From assembly GCF_033723955.1 (NCBI RefSeq), contig NZ_CP137555.1, positions 620,001 to 684,000 of the forward strand: 64,000 nucleotides of DNA, written 5' to 3'. The notes below the pieces were generated by a model. It saw only the letters and a program-made list of their open reading frames with translations. It did no database searches and was not told the origin of the DNA. The DNA comes from Microbulbifer pacificus. Its GTDB lineage: Bacteria; Pseudomonadota; Gammaproteobacteria; Pseudomonadales; Cellvibrionaceae. The position numbers and the translations under genes are program-made. Shown piece after piece: positions 53,602 through 61,659 of this stretch (position 1 is its first letter; every line of letters starts with the position of its first letter).

Positions 53602-55389
53602 TTATGCGATGGTCAGCAGGGCATCGCCCACGGCCACGGAATCGCCTTCCTTGATAGTGACCCCGGTGATACTGCCGGCACGGGGGGCGCTGATCGCCGT
53701 CTCCATTTTCATGGCCTCGAGGATCACAATATTCTGGCCTTCCGTCACCCGGTCACCGGGCTTCACCAGCACCTTGAAAATATTGCCGGCAAGCGGCGCC
53801 TTCACCGGAGCGCCGCTGCCGGCGGTGGGCGCCGGCGCACTGACCCCGGCAGCGGTACCACCGCCAATCCGCACCATACCGGTCAGGTCGCCGCCATCGG
53901 AAACGGTAACGGTGTAGCTCTGCCCTTCCACGGTCACGGTATAAACACTTTCGCCCTGATCGTTCTTGACCTCAGACGCCTCTTTACCGGTGGGCACCGG
54001 TTCGAAGGCCGACGGGTTGCCGCGATTTTTCAGGAACTTGAGACCGATCTGCGGGAACAGCGCATAGGTCAGCACGTCATCGATTTCGCCGTCACCGCTG
54101 GTCAGCGCAATGTCGTCTTCCACCGCCTTTTGCTGCAGCTCGGCCGCCAGCTTGTCCAGCTCCGGCGACAGCAGGTCGGCCGGACGACAGGTTACCGGCT
54201 CTGCACCATCCAGAATGCGATCCTGCAGCTCCCGGTTCACTTCCGCCGGCGTCGCGCCGTACTCGCCCTTGAGTACCGCCGCGGTCTCTTTGGAAATGGA
54301 CTTGTAACGCTCGCCGGTCAGCACGTTGAGTACCGCCTGGGTACCCACGATCTGGGACGTGGGTGTCACCAGCGGGATGAAACCGAGGTCCTGGCGTACC
54401 CGCGGAATTTCTTCCAATACCTCGTCGAGGCGATCGCCAGCGCCCTGCTCCCGCAGTTGGTTTTCCATATTGGTCAGCATGCCGCCCGGCACCTGCGCCA
54501 CCAGGATGCGGGAGTCCACACCGCGCAGCGAGCCTTCAAATTTCGCGTATTTCTTGCGCACCTCGCGGAAGTACGCCGCGATCTCTTCCAGCAGGTTGAT
54601 ATCAAGACCGGTATCGCGATCGGTGCCTTCGAGAATCGCAACCACGGCCTCGGTGGGGCTGTGGCCATAGGTCATGGACATGGAGGAAATGGCGGTGTCG
54701 ATATTGTCGATACCGGCCTCCACGCACTTCAGCGCGGTAGCCGTCGACAGACCGGTGGTCGCGTGACACTGCATGTGAATCGGAATATCCACCGCCGCCT
54801 TGAGTCGGGTAACCAGCTCGAAGCCCTCGTACGGGCGCAGCAGGCCGGCCATATCCTTGATCGCAATGGAATCCGCACCCATGTCCTCGATCTGACGGCC
54901 GAGGTCCACCCACATGTCCATGGTGTGTACCGGGCTCACGGTATAGGAGATGGTGCCCTGCGCATGCTTGCCCTGCTTTTTCACCGCGGCCAGCGCGGTC
55001 TGCAGGTTGCGCATATCGTTCATCGCATCGAACACACGGAATACGTCCACACCGTTGGTGGCCGCGCGCTCGACAAATTTTTCCACCACGTCATCCGCGT
55101 AGTGGCGGTAGCCGAGAATATTCTGGCCGCGGAACAGCATCTGCTGCGGCGTATTCGGCATGGCCTTTTTCAGCTCGCGGATACGCTCCCAGGGATCTTC
55201 CCCCAGGTAGCGGATACACGCATCGAAAGTAGCCCCGCCCCAGGATTCAAGAGACCAGAAACCGACCTTATCCAGCTTCTCCGCAATCGGCAGCATGTCA
55301 TCCAGGCGCAGGCGGGTAGCGAACAGCGACTGGTGGGCGTCGCGCAGGACTACATCGGTAATCCCCAGTGGCTTTTTAACCTCAGTCAT
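53602..55389 (-). CDS. oadA: Sodium-pumping oxaloacetate decarboxylase, alpha subunit
   Basis: 595 residues from ATG 55389. The carboxyltransferase TIM-barrel opens with [17 protein letters not shown] (metal-binding Asp), with the [10 protein letters not shown] region near residue 205. A Gly/Pro/Ala-rich linker near 510-530 leads to the biotinyl domain, whose lysine is in EAMKMET (residue about 561). Transfers CO2 from oxaloacetate to biotin. Between oadG and oadB in the operon. Confidence 0.96.
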   Translation of the reverse strand: MTEVKKPLGITDVVLRDAHQSLFATRLRLDDMLPIAEKLDKVGFWSLESWGGATFDACIRYLGEDPWERIRELKKAMPNTPQQMLFRGQNILGYRHYADDVVEKFVERAATNGVDVFRVFDAMNDMRNLQTALAAVKKQGKHAQGTISYTVSPVHTMDMWVDLGRQIEDMGADSIAIKDMAGLLRPYEGFELVTRLKAAVDIPIHMQCHATTGLSTATALKCVEAGIDNIDTAISSMSMTYGHSPTEAVVAILEGTDRDTGLDINLLEEIAAYFREVRKKYAKFEGSLRGVDSRILVAQVPGGMLTNMENQLREQGAGDRLDEVLEEIPRVRQDLGFIPLVTPTSQIVGTQAVLNVLTGERYKSISKETAAVLKGEYGATPAEVNRELQDRILDGAEPVTCRPADLLSPELDKLAAELQQKAVEDDIALTSGDGEIDDVLTYALFPQIGLKFLKNRGNPSAFEPVPTGKEASEVKNDQGESVYTVTVEGQSYTVTVSDGGDLTGMVRIGGGTAAGVSAPAPTAGSGAPVKAPLAGNIFKVLVKPGDRVTEGQNIVILEAMKMETAISAPRAGSITGVTIKEGDSVAVGDALLTIA

Positions 55390-55508
55390 GGGTCGTCTCT
55401 CTCGGAAAATTGATCTTGGCAAGTTGGGGGTTGAAAACCTTGCCCGCTATTGCCATCGGCATACACGGGCAAATCAATATTTATTGGCTTTTTTAAAGTG
55501 ACTTCCGC

Positions 55509-55760
55509 TCAGCGGCGCTTGTTGCGATGCTGCTCGATCGCGGCCTCGATGATCTTTCTGACGCGTGAATCGTTCTCGGGGGCGGAGTGGGCAATCCCGG
55601 CCGGTGGCGTTACGGCTGCGGGTTCCGGCTCAGGGAAGTAACGTGTCATCACGCGGGACATGATGGTGGTGCAGATCACGAGCAGCAGCAAAAACGTGAA
55701 TACGATTCCCATCCCGAATAAGGTGATATCGAGACCTTGCTGTAACAGTGATTCCTGCAC
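55509..55760 (-). CDS. oadG: Sodium-pumping oxaloacetate decarboxylase, gamma subunit
   Basis: 83 residues. One membrane helix at about 12-34 (ITLFGMGIVFTFLLLLVI) followed by a Pro/Ala-rich and charged tail, as in the gamma subunit that holds the complex together and binds zinc. Its place directly before oadA confirms the call. The tail lacks an obvious His cluster at its end. Confidence 0.88.
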   Translation of the reverse strand: MQESLLQQGLDITLFGMGIVFTFLLLLVICTTIMSRVMTRYFPEPEPAAVTPPAGIAHSAPENDSRVRKIIEAAIEQHRNKRR

Positions 55761-56063
55761 TTTTCCCCTCGCTTATTTGAATATTGTTGAGCTTGTTATG
55801 GCACTGCGGTGAATCAAGCGAGCCACATTATCGATACAAGATCCTTTCAAAATCAAACACTTATTAGTTACAGAAGCAACCAAGATCCCACCAAAAATCG
55901 GTATTTTCGTTCATTTTCATTGCCAGATTCGACCAGCCAGCAAAAACACCGAAAGAGACGCCAGGGGGGAACGTCAGCCACTGATGAAAAATTGCGCAAG
56001 CGGAAAGCATATTACGTACAATGCGCCCCCAAACCTTTCAACGCAGTAAGTCGTAACCTGCCT
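55761..56063. other. Divergent intergenic region, 303 bp
   Basis: Holds the promoters of the oadGAB operon and of dusC. An in-frame extension of dusC reaches 55809 but has no ribosome site and an unusual composition. A TACAAT at 56017-56022 is a weak -10 candidate for dusC. Nothing else is evident. Confidence 0.35.
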
Positions 56064-57101
56064 ATGCGCGACCAGCCCAAACTACCCACACCGAAAATCT
56101 ATCAGGCACCGATGGAAGGGGTCATCGACCACCATGTGCGGGCCCTGCTGTCCGCTATCGGCGGCATTGACGTGTGCGTGACAGAGTTTGTGCGGGTGAC
56201 CCACACGCGCCTGCCGCGCAAGGTCTTTACCCGCTTTTGCCCCGAACTGGAGCAAGGCGCAACGACCCCAAGCGGCACTCCGGTAAAGCTGCAACTGCTC
56301 GGGGGCAACCCGGAGTCCATGGCGCACAATGCCGCCCGTGCCGTGGAAGCCGGCGCCCGCGCCATCGACCTGAACTTCGGCTGCCCGGCCAAATCCGTCA
56401 ACAACAGCGATGGTGGAGCCTGCCTGCTGCAGTCTCCATCACGGGTGGAAGGCATTATTGCCGCTGTGCGCAAGGCCCTGCCGGCAGAGATTCCGGTATC
56501 CGCCAAAATCCGCCTGGGCTACGAAGACCGCAGCAGCTATCTTGACAACGCCCGCGCCGCAGAAGCCGGCGGTGCCTCGGAACTCGCCGTCCACGCCCGC
56601 TCCAAGGTGGATGGCTATCGCCCCCCCGCCTACTGGGAGTACATCGGCGAGATTCGCCAGCAGATCGGTATCCCCGTCATCGCCAACGGCGACCTGTGGA
56701 CCGTCGACGACTTCCTGCGCTGTCGCGCAGTGACCGGCTGCGACGCCTTCATGTTCGGGCGCAGCCTGCTCGCGCGCCCGGATATCGGCCTGCAGATCCG
56801 CGCCCAGTGCGAAGGACGGGACTATCAACCACTGCAATGGCACGAAATCGTCGCCCGCCTCTATAACTACTACAACGCCACCAAGGCCGAGTACCCCGCC
56901 AAGTACCTGGGCAACCGGATCAAACAGTGGCTCGCCTACCTGAAACTCAGCTATCCCCAGGCGGAAGTGTTCTTCGAGCAGATCAAGCGTCATCGGGAAC
57001 CGGAGTTGCTGGAGCTCGCATTCGCACAACATCTGAACCCTAATGCCGAGCGCGAGGCACCCGCGCCCGAGCGCTTAGCGGCAGAATGCAGCGCGGCCTG
57101 A
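56064..57101 (+). CDS. dusC: tRNA-dihydrouridine(16) synthase
   Basis: 345 residues from ATG 56064. FMN-dependent TIM barrel with YQAPMEGVIDHHVRALL at the start, DLNFGCPAKSVNNSDGGACLL near residue 115 (catalytic Cys in GCPAK), IPVSAKIRLGY near 150, VHARSK near 180, and IPVIANGDLWTVDDFL. The short MEGV start and the ADG-type motifs fit DusC rather than DusA or DusB. It lies just upstream of tRNA-Arg. Confidence 0.93.
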   Translation: MRDQPKLPTPKIYQAPMEGVIDHHVRALLSAIGGIDVCVTEFVRVTHTRLPRKVFTRFCPELEQGATTPSGTPVKLQLLGGNPESMAHNAARAVEAGARAIDLNFGCPAKSVNNSDGGACLLQSPSRVEGIIAAVRKALPAEIPVSAKIRLGYEDRSSYLDNARAAEAGGASELAVHARSKVDGYRPPAYWEYIGEIRQQIGIPVIANGDLWTVDDFLRCRAVTGCDAFMFGRSLLARPDIGLQIRAQCEGRDYQPLQWHEIVARLYNYYNATKAEYPAKYLGNRIKQWLAYLKLSYPQAEVFFEQIKRHREPELLELAFAQHLNPNAEREAPAPERLAAECSAA

Positions 57102-57302
57102 GGGCGTCCAAGAGACGAATGTGGCGCTGAAAAGGCAAACCCAGCCAAGAAAAAGCGGAAATTGAAAAAGTGCTTGCAATAGCCCCACCCCAGAGGCAGA
57201 ATGCGCGCCCTATCGAGCTGAACCGGCCTTCCCCGGAACGCCCACAAGTTCGGTAACCTGCGGATTTTTAAAGAGTTTTTGAAAAAAATCTTTAAAAACA
57301 AG

Positions 57303-57331
57303 TTGACGAAGCCAAGGCAAGTCACTATAGT
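57303..57331 (+). promoter_or_regulatory. Sigma-70 promoter of tRNA-Arg
   Basis: -35 TTGACG (57303-57308), 17-bp spacer, -10 TATAGT (57326-57331), 16 bp before the mature tRNA start. Confidence 0.85.
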
Positions 57332-57347
57332 TCGCAACCACAACGAC

Positions 57348-57424
57348 GCACTCGTAGCTCAGCTGGATAGAGTACTCGGCTACGAACCGAGCGGTCGGAG
57401 GTTCGAATCCTCCCGAGTGCGCCA
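57348..57424 (+). tRNA. tRNA-Arg (anticodon ACG)
   Basis: 77 bases with encoded CCA. Acceptor GCACTCG pairs with CGAGTGC; the anticodon loop CTACGAA gives ACG (inosine at 34 after TadA); T-loop GGTTCGAATCC. It marks the left border of the integron cassette array. Confidence 0.97.
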
Positions 57425-57431
57425 AATAGCA

Positions 57432-57463
57432 AAGCCCGATCCGAAAGGATCGGGCTTTTTTAT
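57432..57463 (+). terminator. Terminator of tRNA-Arg
   Basis: An 11-bp perfect stem AAGCCCGATCC with GGATCGGGCTT, GAAA tetraloop and a following T-run, 7 bp after the tRNA. Confidence 0.95.
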
Positions 57464-57571
57464 TTCCCCTGCCTATGCACCTTCTGCCCTAATATCCCGC
57501 CAAGAACGCAACAAGGCCAGGCACTCAACGCAACCCGAACCCAATGACCAGCACAATACTCCTTACCCATC

Positions 57572-57632
57572 AGTGAACGTGTCTGAGTGTGCTGAGTGGC
57601 GACACGAAGAAATTAGGCTGCGCGCAATTATG
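57572..57632 (-). repeat. Candidate degenerate terminal attC site
   Basis: About 60 bases between AGTGAAC and ATTATGG, with CGTGTC ... GACACG able to pair inside. It would be the last attC of the array, attached to the RcsF-like cassette, but both core triplets are altered compared with the clear sites. Below 57572 there is no sign of further cassettes. Confidence 0.3.
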
Positions 57633-58002
57633 GCCTGCTCTGCCGCGGCGGCACTGCATACGCGACACCCCGACACTCCATGTATTCATGGCACATGTCA
57701 TAGGCAGTTTTACCACACGCCTCAAGTACTACGCCGTTACCACCCAAGCTATGGGTTCTAACCTTTAGATCGCTTACCAAGGCCGCTTTACTTGGCTTTG
57801 GCTGATCTAAACGCTCCTGGCAGTAAGAAGCCTCAACAAATCCCAGAGAAGTCGCGTCGTACTTTGAGATCTCTGCCAGCGAATACTCTTCAACGATTAC
57901 CGTTTTTACTTTATTTGTTGCGTACGGTCCCAGATTTGTATTAAAGGTCATACCATTGCATGCGGATATCAGGACAGCAAAAATTATTACAAATATCTTC
58001 AT
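57628..58002 (-). CDS. RcsF-like outer-membrane lipoprotein on an integron cassette
   Basis: 124 residues with a lipobox ending LISAC (Cys15). The mature domain has four cysteines, C61, C96, C104 and C110, spaced 35, 8 and 6 apart; E. coli RcsF has C74, C109, C118 and C124, spaced 35, 9 and 6, and forms two disulfides from them. The LGFVEASYCQ ... GGNGVVLEAC ... C-x5-C pattern also matches RcsF in order. RcsF senses envelope stress for the Rcs phosphorelay. No other rcs gene is visible. GGAGGAAA lies before ATG 58002. It is the leftmost cassette. Confidence 0.75.
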   Translation of the reverse strand: MKIFVIIFAVLISACNGMTFNTNLGPYATNKVKTVIVEEYSLAEISKYDATSLGFVEASYCQERLDQPKPSKAALVSDLKVRTHSLGGNGVVLEACGKTAYDMCHEYMECRGVAYAVPPRQSRP

Positions 58003-58013
58003 TGTTGTTTCCT

Positions 58014-58131
58014 CCATTACGCCGCCCCCAAGGACGCCTTACTTTATACCCCTTTTGCGCGAAAATTGAAGCGCAGCAACTGCGCAAAAGGCGCATAACG
58101 TAAGACGTTGACTGAAGCACCATGTTAACCG
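58014..58131 (-). repeat. attC site 1 (about 118 bp)
   Basis: + strand begins CATTACGCC and ends GTTAACC. It contains the inner paired segments around TTTTGCGCGAAAAT and GCGCAAAAGGCG. The left core has a T for A in the TAAC triplet (TTAC), so it may be poorly active. It is the attC of the GNAT cassette. Confidence 0.7.
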
Positions 58132-58541
58132 CTGATGCTCCTATCGCGATCCAGCACCCAACAACGCTCGTTATTTTGAAAACCTAAATGTTCATAGTAA
58201 GAATTTGCTGCGGGAGCCGCGATCAAGATTAGTTTACATTTTGGACCAAGCTGCTCTTGCGTAAGGACTTGTAAATTTCGCCCTACTCCCATTCCTTGAT
58301 AGCGTTTATCTACCGCCAAATCAGAAAGATAACATGCATAATGAAAATCTGTGACGCTCCGCGCAATACCCACAAGGCGATCTCCATCCCAGGCACTTAC
58401 CGTGAGATTGCTATTTTTTAGCATACCTTGAAGACACTCTCTGTCCTCTACCGGCCTACGCTCGGCTAAAGTTGAGCTTTCCAGCAAGTTCAGGAACTGC
58501 TCGACTGATACTTCTTTATCAATTCTATATTCGATGTTCAT
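58125..58541 (-). CDS. GNAT-family N-acetyltransferase on an integron cassette
   Basis: 138 residues. The acetyl-CoA loop is RYQGMGVGRNLQVL at about residues 80-93, preceded by the conserved beta-4 strand YACYLSDLAVD and followed by ANSYYEHLGF. The substrate is unknown; GNAT enzymes are among the commonest integron cargo. The stop lies inside the attC to its left, which is typical for cassettes, since the open frame fills nearly the whole cassette. Confidence 0.88.
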   Translation of the reverse strand: MNIEYRIDKEVSVEQFLNLLESSTLAERRPVEDRECLQGMLKNSNLTVSAWDGDRLVGIARSVTDFHYACYLSDLAVDKRYQGMGVGRNLQVLTQEQLGPKCKLILIAAPAANSYYEHLGFQNNERCWVLDRDRSISG

Positions 58542-58552
58542 CGTTACCAGAG

Positions 58553-58696
58553 CCGTTAACGTCCACAGCGGGATGGCTTATCTTACGTGCTTTTTGCGCG
58601 AAAATGGGACCGAAGCGAGCACGCGACATGCACACAAGTTAGGTTGCCCCACGGAAGGCCGCAAGCCTGGAACAAATTACCCGACCTTGCTATGCA
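58553..58696 (-). repeat. attC site 2 (about 144 bp)
   Basis: + strand begins CCGTTAACGTCCACAG and ends GCTATGC (a C replaces the second base of the usual GTTAKGC). Long-type attC: an inner TTTTGCGCGAAAATGGGA hairpin half followed by a 60-base block like the short attC sites. Belongs to the cassette of the gene at 58716-58937. Confidence 0.78.
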
Positions 58697-58715
58697 TTGC
58701 CCGGAGATACACGTT

Positions 58716-58937
58716 CTATTGCCCAGGAAGGTCATTGCACAACTTACATGCGACCCGCCTTTTGTAGTTACGCACACGTACAATCAAGAAGATGCATGAG
58801 CTGATCAAGGCCCAAAATACACCGAACTTTAACGCGTAAACTAGATCCCTTCCTTTTAGATACTGTACACCGGAAAATAGTGCGAAAAGCGCCAGCACCA
58901 TCACGACAGTTTGAAAACTCCATTTTCTAATTGGCAT
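58716..58937 (-). CDS. Small membrane protein on an integron cassette
   Basis: 73 residues with two hydrophobic helices at about 9-27 and 37-55, ending with a basic and Cys-containing tail. No family is recognised. A GGA lies eight bases before the ATG. Its cassette is bounded by attC sites 2 and 3. Small membrane proteins of unknown role are frequent in such arrays. Confidence 0.65.
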   Translation of the reverse strand: MPIRKWSFQTVVMVLALFALFSGVQYLKGRDLVYALKFGVFWALISSCIFLIVRVRNYKRRVACKLCNDLPGQ

Positions 58938-58966
58938 ATCGAAATTCCACTAGTGTTGATTACGAT

Positions 58967-59025
58967 GCTTAACGCGCCCCACGGAGGCCCAACGGGTCGG
59001 AGTATACTGCCTGTGATTGTTAGGC
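58967..59025 (-). repeat. attC site 3 (59 bp, short type)
   Basis: + strand begins GCTTAACGCGCCCC and ends GATTGTTAGGC. Perfect core triplets on both sides. Its 60-base type is almost the same as site 11 and as the right half of site 6. It belongs to the cassette of the MBOAT-like gene. Confidence 0.9.
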
Positions 59026-59469
59026 ATACTTACCCTCTACGAAGCATGTTACCAACAGTGTACTACCGATAAAAAGTATATTTATTGCTGCACGGACAAT
59101 CCACGGATATGAGCGATAAGAAATAGCAAAATACTTTGATAGAACAACTGCAACACCCATAAGGGAAAACCATGGTGTAAAAAATATAATTACTTTCCAT
59201 TTAACGAGAGAAACCGCTAAATCATGGAGCGCGCCACTAACAAGAAAGGTAAAAACGACCGCCAGCCAACTCGGCATAAATAAACCGAGCGGCTTCATGA
59301 TGTTGCGCGACAAATAGTAGCCCCATATTGGGTTCCAATAATGCCAAAAGACCGGGAATGAACCGGCACCCAAAGAGCGAGATAGCATATTTCTCATGGA
59401 ATGGTTTGCGCCCAGCGAAACACCGTTTCGCCTCCTAACGTACTGCGATAATGAAACTGTATTTTGCAT
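59020..59469 (-). CDS. MBOAT-like membrane acyltransferase, short form, on an integron cassette
   Basis: 149 residues, four hydrophobic helices. FWHYWNP (residues 41-47) followed, after about 30 residues, by SGALHDL with His82 resembles the MBOAT core, in which a tryptophan-rich motif and an invariant His in a membrane segment do O-acyl transfer. Typical MBOAT proteins have 350-500 residues, so this would be a truncated or minimal version; the wax-synthase-like branch is closest. The match is by motif only. Confidence 0.55.
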   Translation of the reverse strand: MQNTVSLSQYVRRRNGVSLGANHSMRNMLSRSLGAGSFPVFWHYWNPIWGYYLSRNIMKPLGLFMPSWLAVVFTFLVSGALHDLAVSLVKWKVIIFFTPWFSLMGVAVVLSKYFAISYRSYPWIVRAAINILFIGSTLLVTCFVEGKYA

Positions 59470-59482
59470 GATATTTCCGGAT

Positions 59483-59569
59483 GCCTAACGCTCGGTTTAG
59501 GGGCAGCTGGAGCGTAGTGTAAGCCGTTCCAGCCGCGTATTCCGCGGCGATTACAGCCGCTTTTTATGT
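59483..59569 (-). repeat. attC site 4 (about 87 bp)
   Basis: + strand begins GCCTAACGCTCGGTTTAGG; the right end TTTTATGTG has lost the G of the GTTA core. Internally almost identical to site 12 (about 87 bp), including the GCTGGAGCGTAG and CCAGCCGCGTATT arms. It belongs to the cassette of the gene at 59578-60024. Confidence 0.85.
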
Positions 59570-59577
59570 GAGCGAGG

Positions 59578-60024
59578 TCATCGCTTTAAATCGTGTGGAT
59601 CAAACCCAGTACCAAGCCGCTCACATAGCAGCCTAACCTTTGATTCATCCGCGAAACCTGCACGGTAGCATCTTAAAATAAATGCATACGCAGTATCACT
59701 TAGCTCTTTATGCATTTTTTTCAAATCAGAGCTAGGAACTCTTACCGGCGGGATTGGCACGCCATCTGAAAACTCACACCTTCCCATACAGATCGGGCAG
59801 TACTCATGAACTACCGTTCCATGTTCTCTTACCCAGGTTTTTTGAGCATCTCGCATACTCTCAAAACGATGGTGATATTCATTAAGAGCCGATAGTGCCG
59901 ATTCGATTTCACCTAGCCAGAACTCCAAATTGGCAAATTGTCCCGAAAGGTGGTGAACATATGACGTAGTAAAGCGCCTTATTTGCTCATTTATCAGCCC
60001 CGCTTTTTGAAGCGTATAAACCAT
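59578..60024 (-). CDS. Unknown cassette protein with a CxxC-x3-C motif
   Basis: 148 residues, helical at the N-terminus (LQKAGLINEQIRRFTTSYVHH), with EYCPICMGRCEFSDG at about 73-87, which resembles a zinc ribbon or knuckle, and a helical C-terminus. No family recognised and no signal peptide. Cassette bounded by attC sites 4 and 5; the TGA stop is just outside attC 4. Confidence 0.65.
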   Translation of the reverse strand: MVYTLQKAGLINEQIRRFTTSYVHHLSGQFANLEFWLGEIESALSALNEYHHRFESMRDAQKTWVREHGTVVHEYCPICMGRCEFSDGVPIPPVRVPSSDLKKMHKELSDTAYAFILRCYRAGFADESKVRLLCERLGTGFDPHDLKR

Positions 60025-60067
60025 AGTTCAACCCTCCAGCTTAAGCCTCCTGGCTCACAGGTAGCCC

Positions 60068-60139
60068 ACATAACGCTCGTAGCACGAGCAAATTTGTAGC
60101 GCAGCGGAAACTTTGTCGACGTGCTTACGTTTGTTATAT
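60068..60139 (-). repeat. attC site 5 (72 bp)
   Basis: + strand begins ACATAACGCTCG and ends GTTATAT. Left and right halves pair through CTCGTAGCACGAG and nearby segments. Belongs to the gene at 60134-60508. Confidence 0.85.
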
Positions 60140-60508
60140 TGCCGACGTATCAGGTTCACTCTGAACCCACCAAGACACGTCCATTCCTCTAAACCCTTCC
60201 GGAAAACCACATTGGTCATGGCTATTGATGTAAGGAAAACATTCTAGGGTAATTTCAGAATCTAAAAAAATTAACAAATACCCAGTTTCCAAACTCCCCG
60301 CAGATGCGCAAACCCAGGGAGTATCAATAATTGCATGTTCCTTCGGGAAAATCTCATCCGCAACAGTTAGATAATAGCCCCATCCAGTATATTCATACTG
60401 AGCATAATCTAGACATTGAGAAAGCTTCGCCCTTTGTTCACCAGACAGGTGAGCTTGAGCTAAAAATCGAATGATTTGCTGTTCGAAACTCTTGAGCTTA
60501 ACTTTCAT
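60134..60508 (-). CDS. Unknown cassette protein, acidic, 124 residues
   Basis: 124 residues from ATG 60508; a longer open frame runs into attC 6 and cannot be the real start. It begins MKVKLKSFEQQIIRFLAQAH, has mixed helix and strand (TGWGYYLTVADEIFPKEHAI, TGYLLIFLDSEITLECFPY) and no membrane segment. No family is recognised; the look is that of immunity-like or small stress proteins, which is only an impression. Confidence 0.6.
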   Translation of the reverse strand: MKVKLKSFEQQIIRFLAQAHLSGEQRAKLSQCLDYAQYEYTGWGYYLTVADEIFPKEHAIIDTPWVCASAGSLETGYLLIFLDSEITLECFPYINSHDQCGFPEGFRGMDVSWWVQSEPDTSAI

Positions 60509-60511
60509 GCA

Positions 60512-60655
60512 ATATAACGCCCACAGCAAGGGCAACTTACCTTATTCATGTTTTGAGCAAAAATGGGAGCGAAGCGACCGCACAAAACGTGCATAAGGTA
60601 AGCCGTCCCGCAGAGGCTCAAAGGGCCGGAGCTTCACTGCCTGTGATTGTTAAGC
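60512..60655 (-). repeat. attC site 6 (144 bp, long type)
   Basis: + strand begins ATATAACGCCCACAG and ends GTTAAGC. It has the long-type inner hairpin (TTTTGAGCAAAAATGGGAGC) and a right half that matches the 60-base type of sites 3 and 11. Belongs to the gene at 60650-61024. Confidence 0.88.
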
Positions 60656-61024
60656 ACTTGGCACTGGGCATGAAGGTTCTTTACCTTCCAGCGGTGACAA
60701 AAACTTAGCCAATTCCCCTGAGCATATTAAGTAGAAATTTGGATCAGAGTCAGCATCTTTCGCTTGCACCGCTGAATGAATGACTTTGCCATTAGAATAC
60801 AGAGTTGACTCAAGATTCTTAGAATTCTTGGGATTTACTATAACGGAGAGACGAAGCTCGTCCGTGAGCACAAGTTCTTGGGAGACATAAGAGTCTATAT
60901 CTATCAGAAACTCTTGGATTGAATTCTGATCAATTACAACTTTTAGCTTAAACGGTGCTCTCTCGTTTGCTGATGCTAAACCAGAAAGGAGCATGAAAAG
61001 TAACGATGCAGCTATGGTTTTCAT
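60650..61024 (-). CDS. Secreted protein of unknown function on an integron cassette
   Basis: 124 residues with a clean signal peptide (residues 1-19, ending ASA). The mature part starts NERAPFKLKVVIDQ, looks like a small beta-sandwich, and ends with one Cys pair (C101 and C118 region). No family is recognised. Confidence 0.6.
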   Translation of the reverse strand: MKTIAASLLFMLLSGLASANERAPFKLKVVIDQNSIQEFLIDIDSYVSQELVLTDELRLSVIVNPKNSKNLESTLYSNGKVIHSAVQAKDADSDPNFYLICSGELAKFLSPLEGKEPSCPVPSA

Positions 61025-61051
61025 TTTCTATTCCCTGATTGTGATTTCTGT

Positions 61052-61144
61052 GCTTAACGCCTTGCACACGGGCCGACTGAAGCGCAGCGTAAGGAGGTCC
61101 GGGCCGCCGCGCAGTGGCGGCTGAAGTGCTGCAAATTGTTATGC
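61052..61144 (-). repeat. attC site 7 (93 bp)
   Basis: + strand begins GCTTAACGCCTTGC and ends GTTATGC. The arms GGCCGACTGAAGCGCAGCG and GCGGCTGAAGTGCTGC pair imperfectly. Belongs to the gene at 61158-61556. Confidence 0.87.
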
Positions 61145-61157
61145 ATTTTACCTAAAT

Positions 61158-61556
61158 TCATTTTAGCCGGATTAGCTCTTTGGCATTTATCTCTCTATAT
61201 TCACCATAGACGTCACAATTAATAGTTTTCGAAGATTTTAATTCACACATAATTGTCACTTCACCTTGGTCTCTACCATTATCGCAAAATCCGCCAGTGC
61301 CACTTAAAAGAATAATCTCTTCACTTTTGTATTCTATATATGCCGGCTGGTAACACCGAGTAGGGTCCGACTCGATCGCTTTATTTGAATAATAAGTAGA
61401 AAGTGAACCTACTTTATGATTTACGCAAAGCGTAACTATATTTTCATATTCTCCAATTTCTGCTGTCCAACACCCCACAGCGTACTTATCTTCACCAGAA
61501 TGGGCCAACAACGGAATTAACAGACATACGACAAATACGGAGAATCTATATTTCAT
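61158..61556 (-). CDS. Secreted Cys-rich protein of unknown function on an integron cassette
   Basis: 132 residues. Signal peptide at 1-20 (ending AHSG). The mature protein has six cysteines (29, 44, 68, 91, 104, 114), enough for three disulfides, which suggests a rigid periplasmic or extracellular domain. No family is recognised. Confidence 0.65.
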   Translation of the reverse strand: MKYRFSVFVVCLLIPLLAHSGEDKYAVGCWTAEIGEYENIVTLCVNHKVGSLSTYYSNKAIESDPTRCYQPAYIEYKSEEIILLSGTGGFCDNGRDQGEVTIMCELKSSKTINCDVYGEYREINAKELIRLK

Positions 61557-61574
61557 ACTGGTATCCTATGACAT

Positions 61575-61655
61575 GCATAACGTTCGCCGCACAGGCGAGC
61601 AACTTGTTGCGAGTCCAGCGCACGTAGTGCGCGATTGTGCCGGTGCTTGTTAGGC
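61575..61655 (-). repeat. attC site 8 (81 bp)
   Basis: + strand begins GCATAACGTTCGCCGC and ends GTTAGGC. Good cores, internal pairing through GCGCACGTAGTGCGC. Belongs to the gene at 61660-62322. Confidence 0.9.
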
Positions 61656-61659
61656 TGGC

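Noticed and set aside
53575..55413. 612-residue + strand frame opposite oadA
   Set aside because: Antisense shadow of oadA, which has full family motifs and the biotin site.
57210..57425. 71-residue minus-strand frame across tRNA-Arg
   Set aside because: Translation of tRNA sequence.
58587..58799. + strand frame (70 residues) through attC site 2
   Set aside because: Reads through a recombination site, as does the frame at 62335-62574; the matching peptides come from repeated attC sequence.
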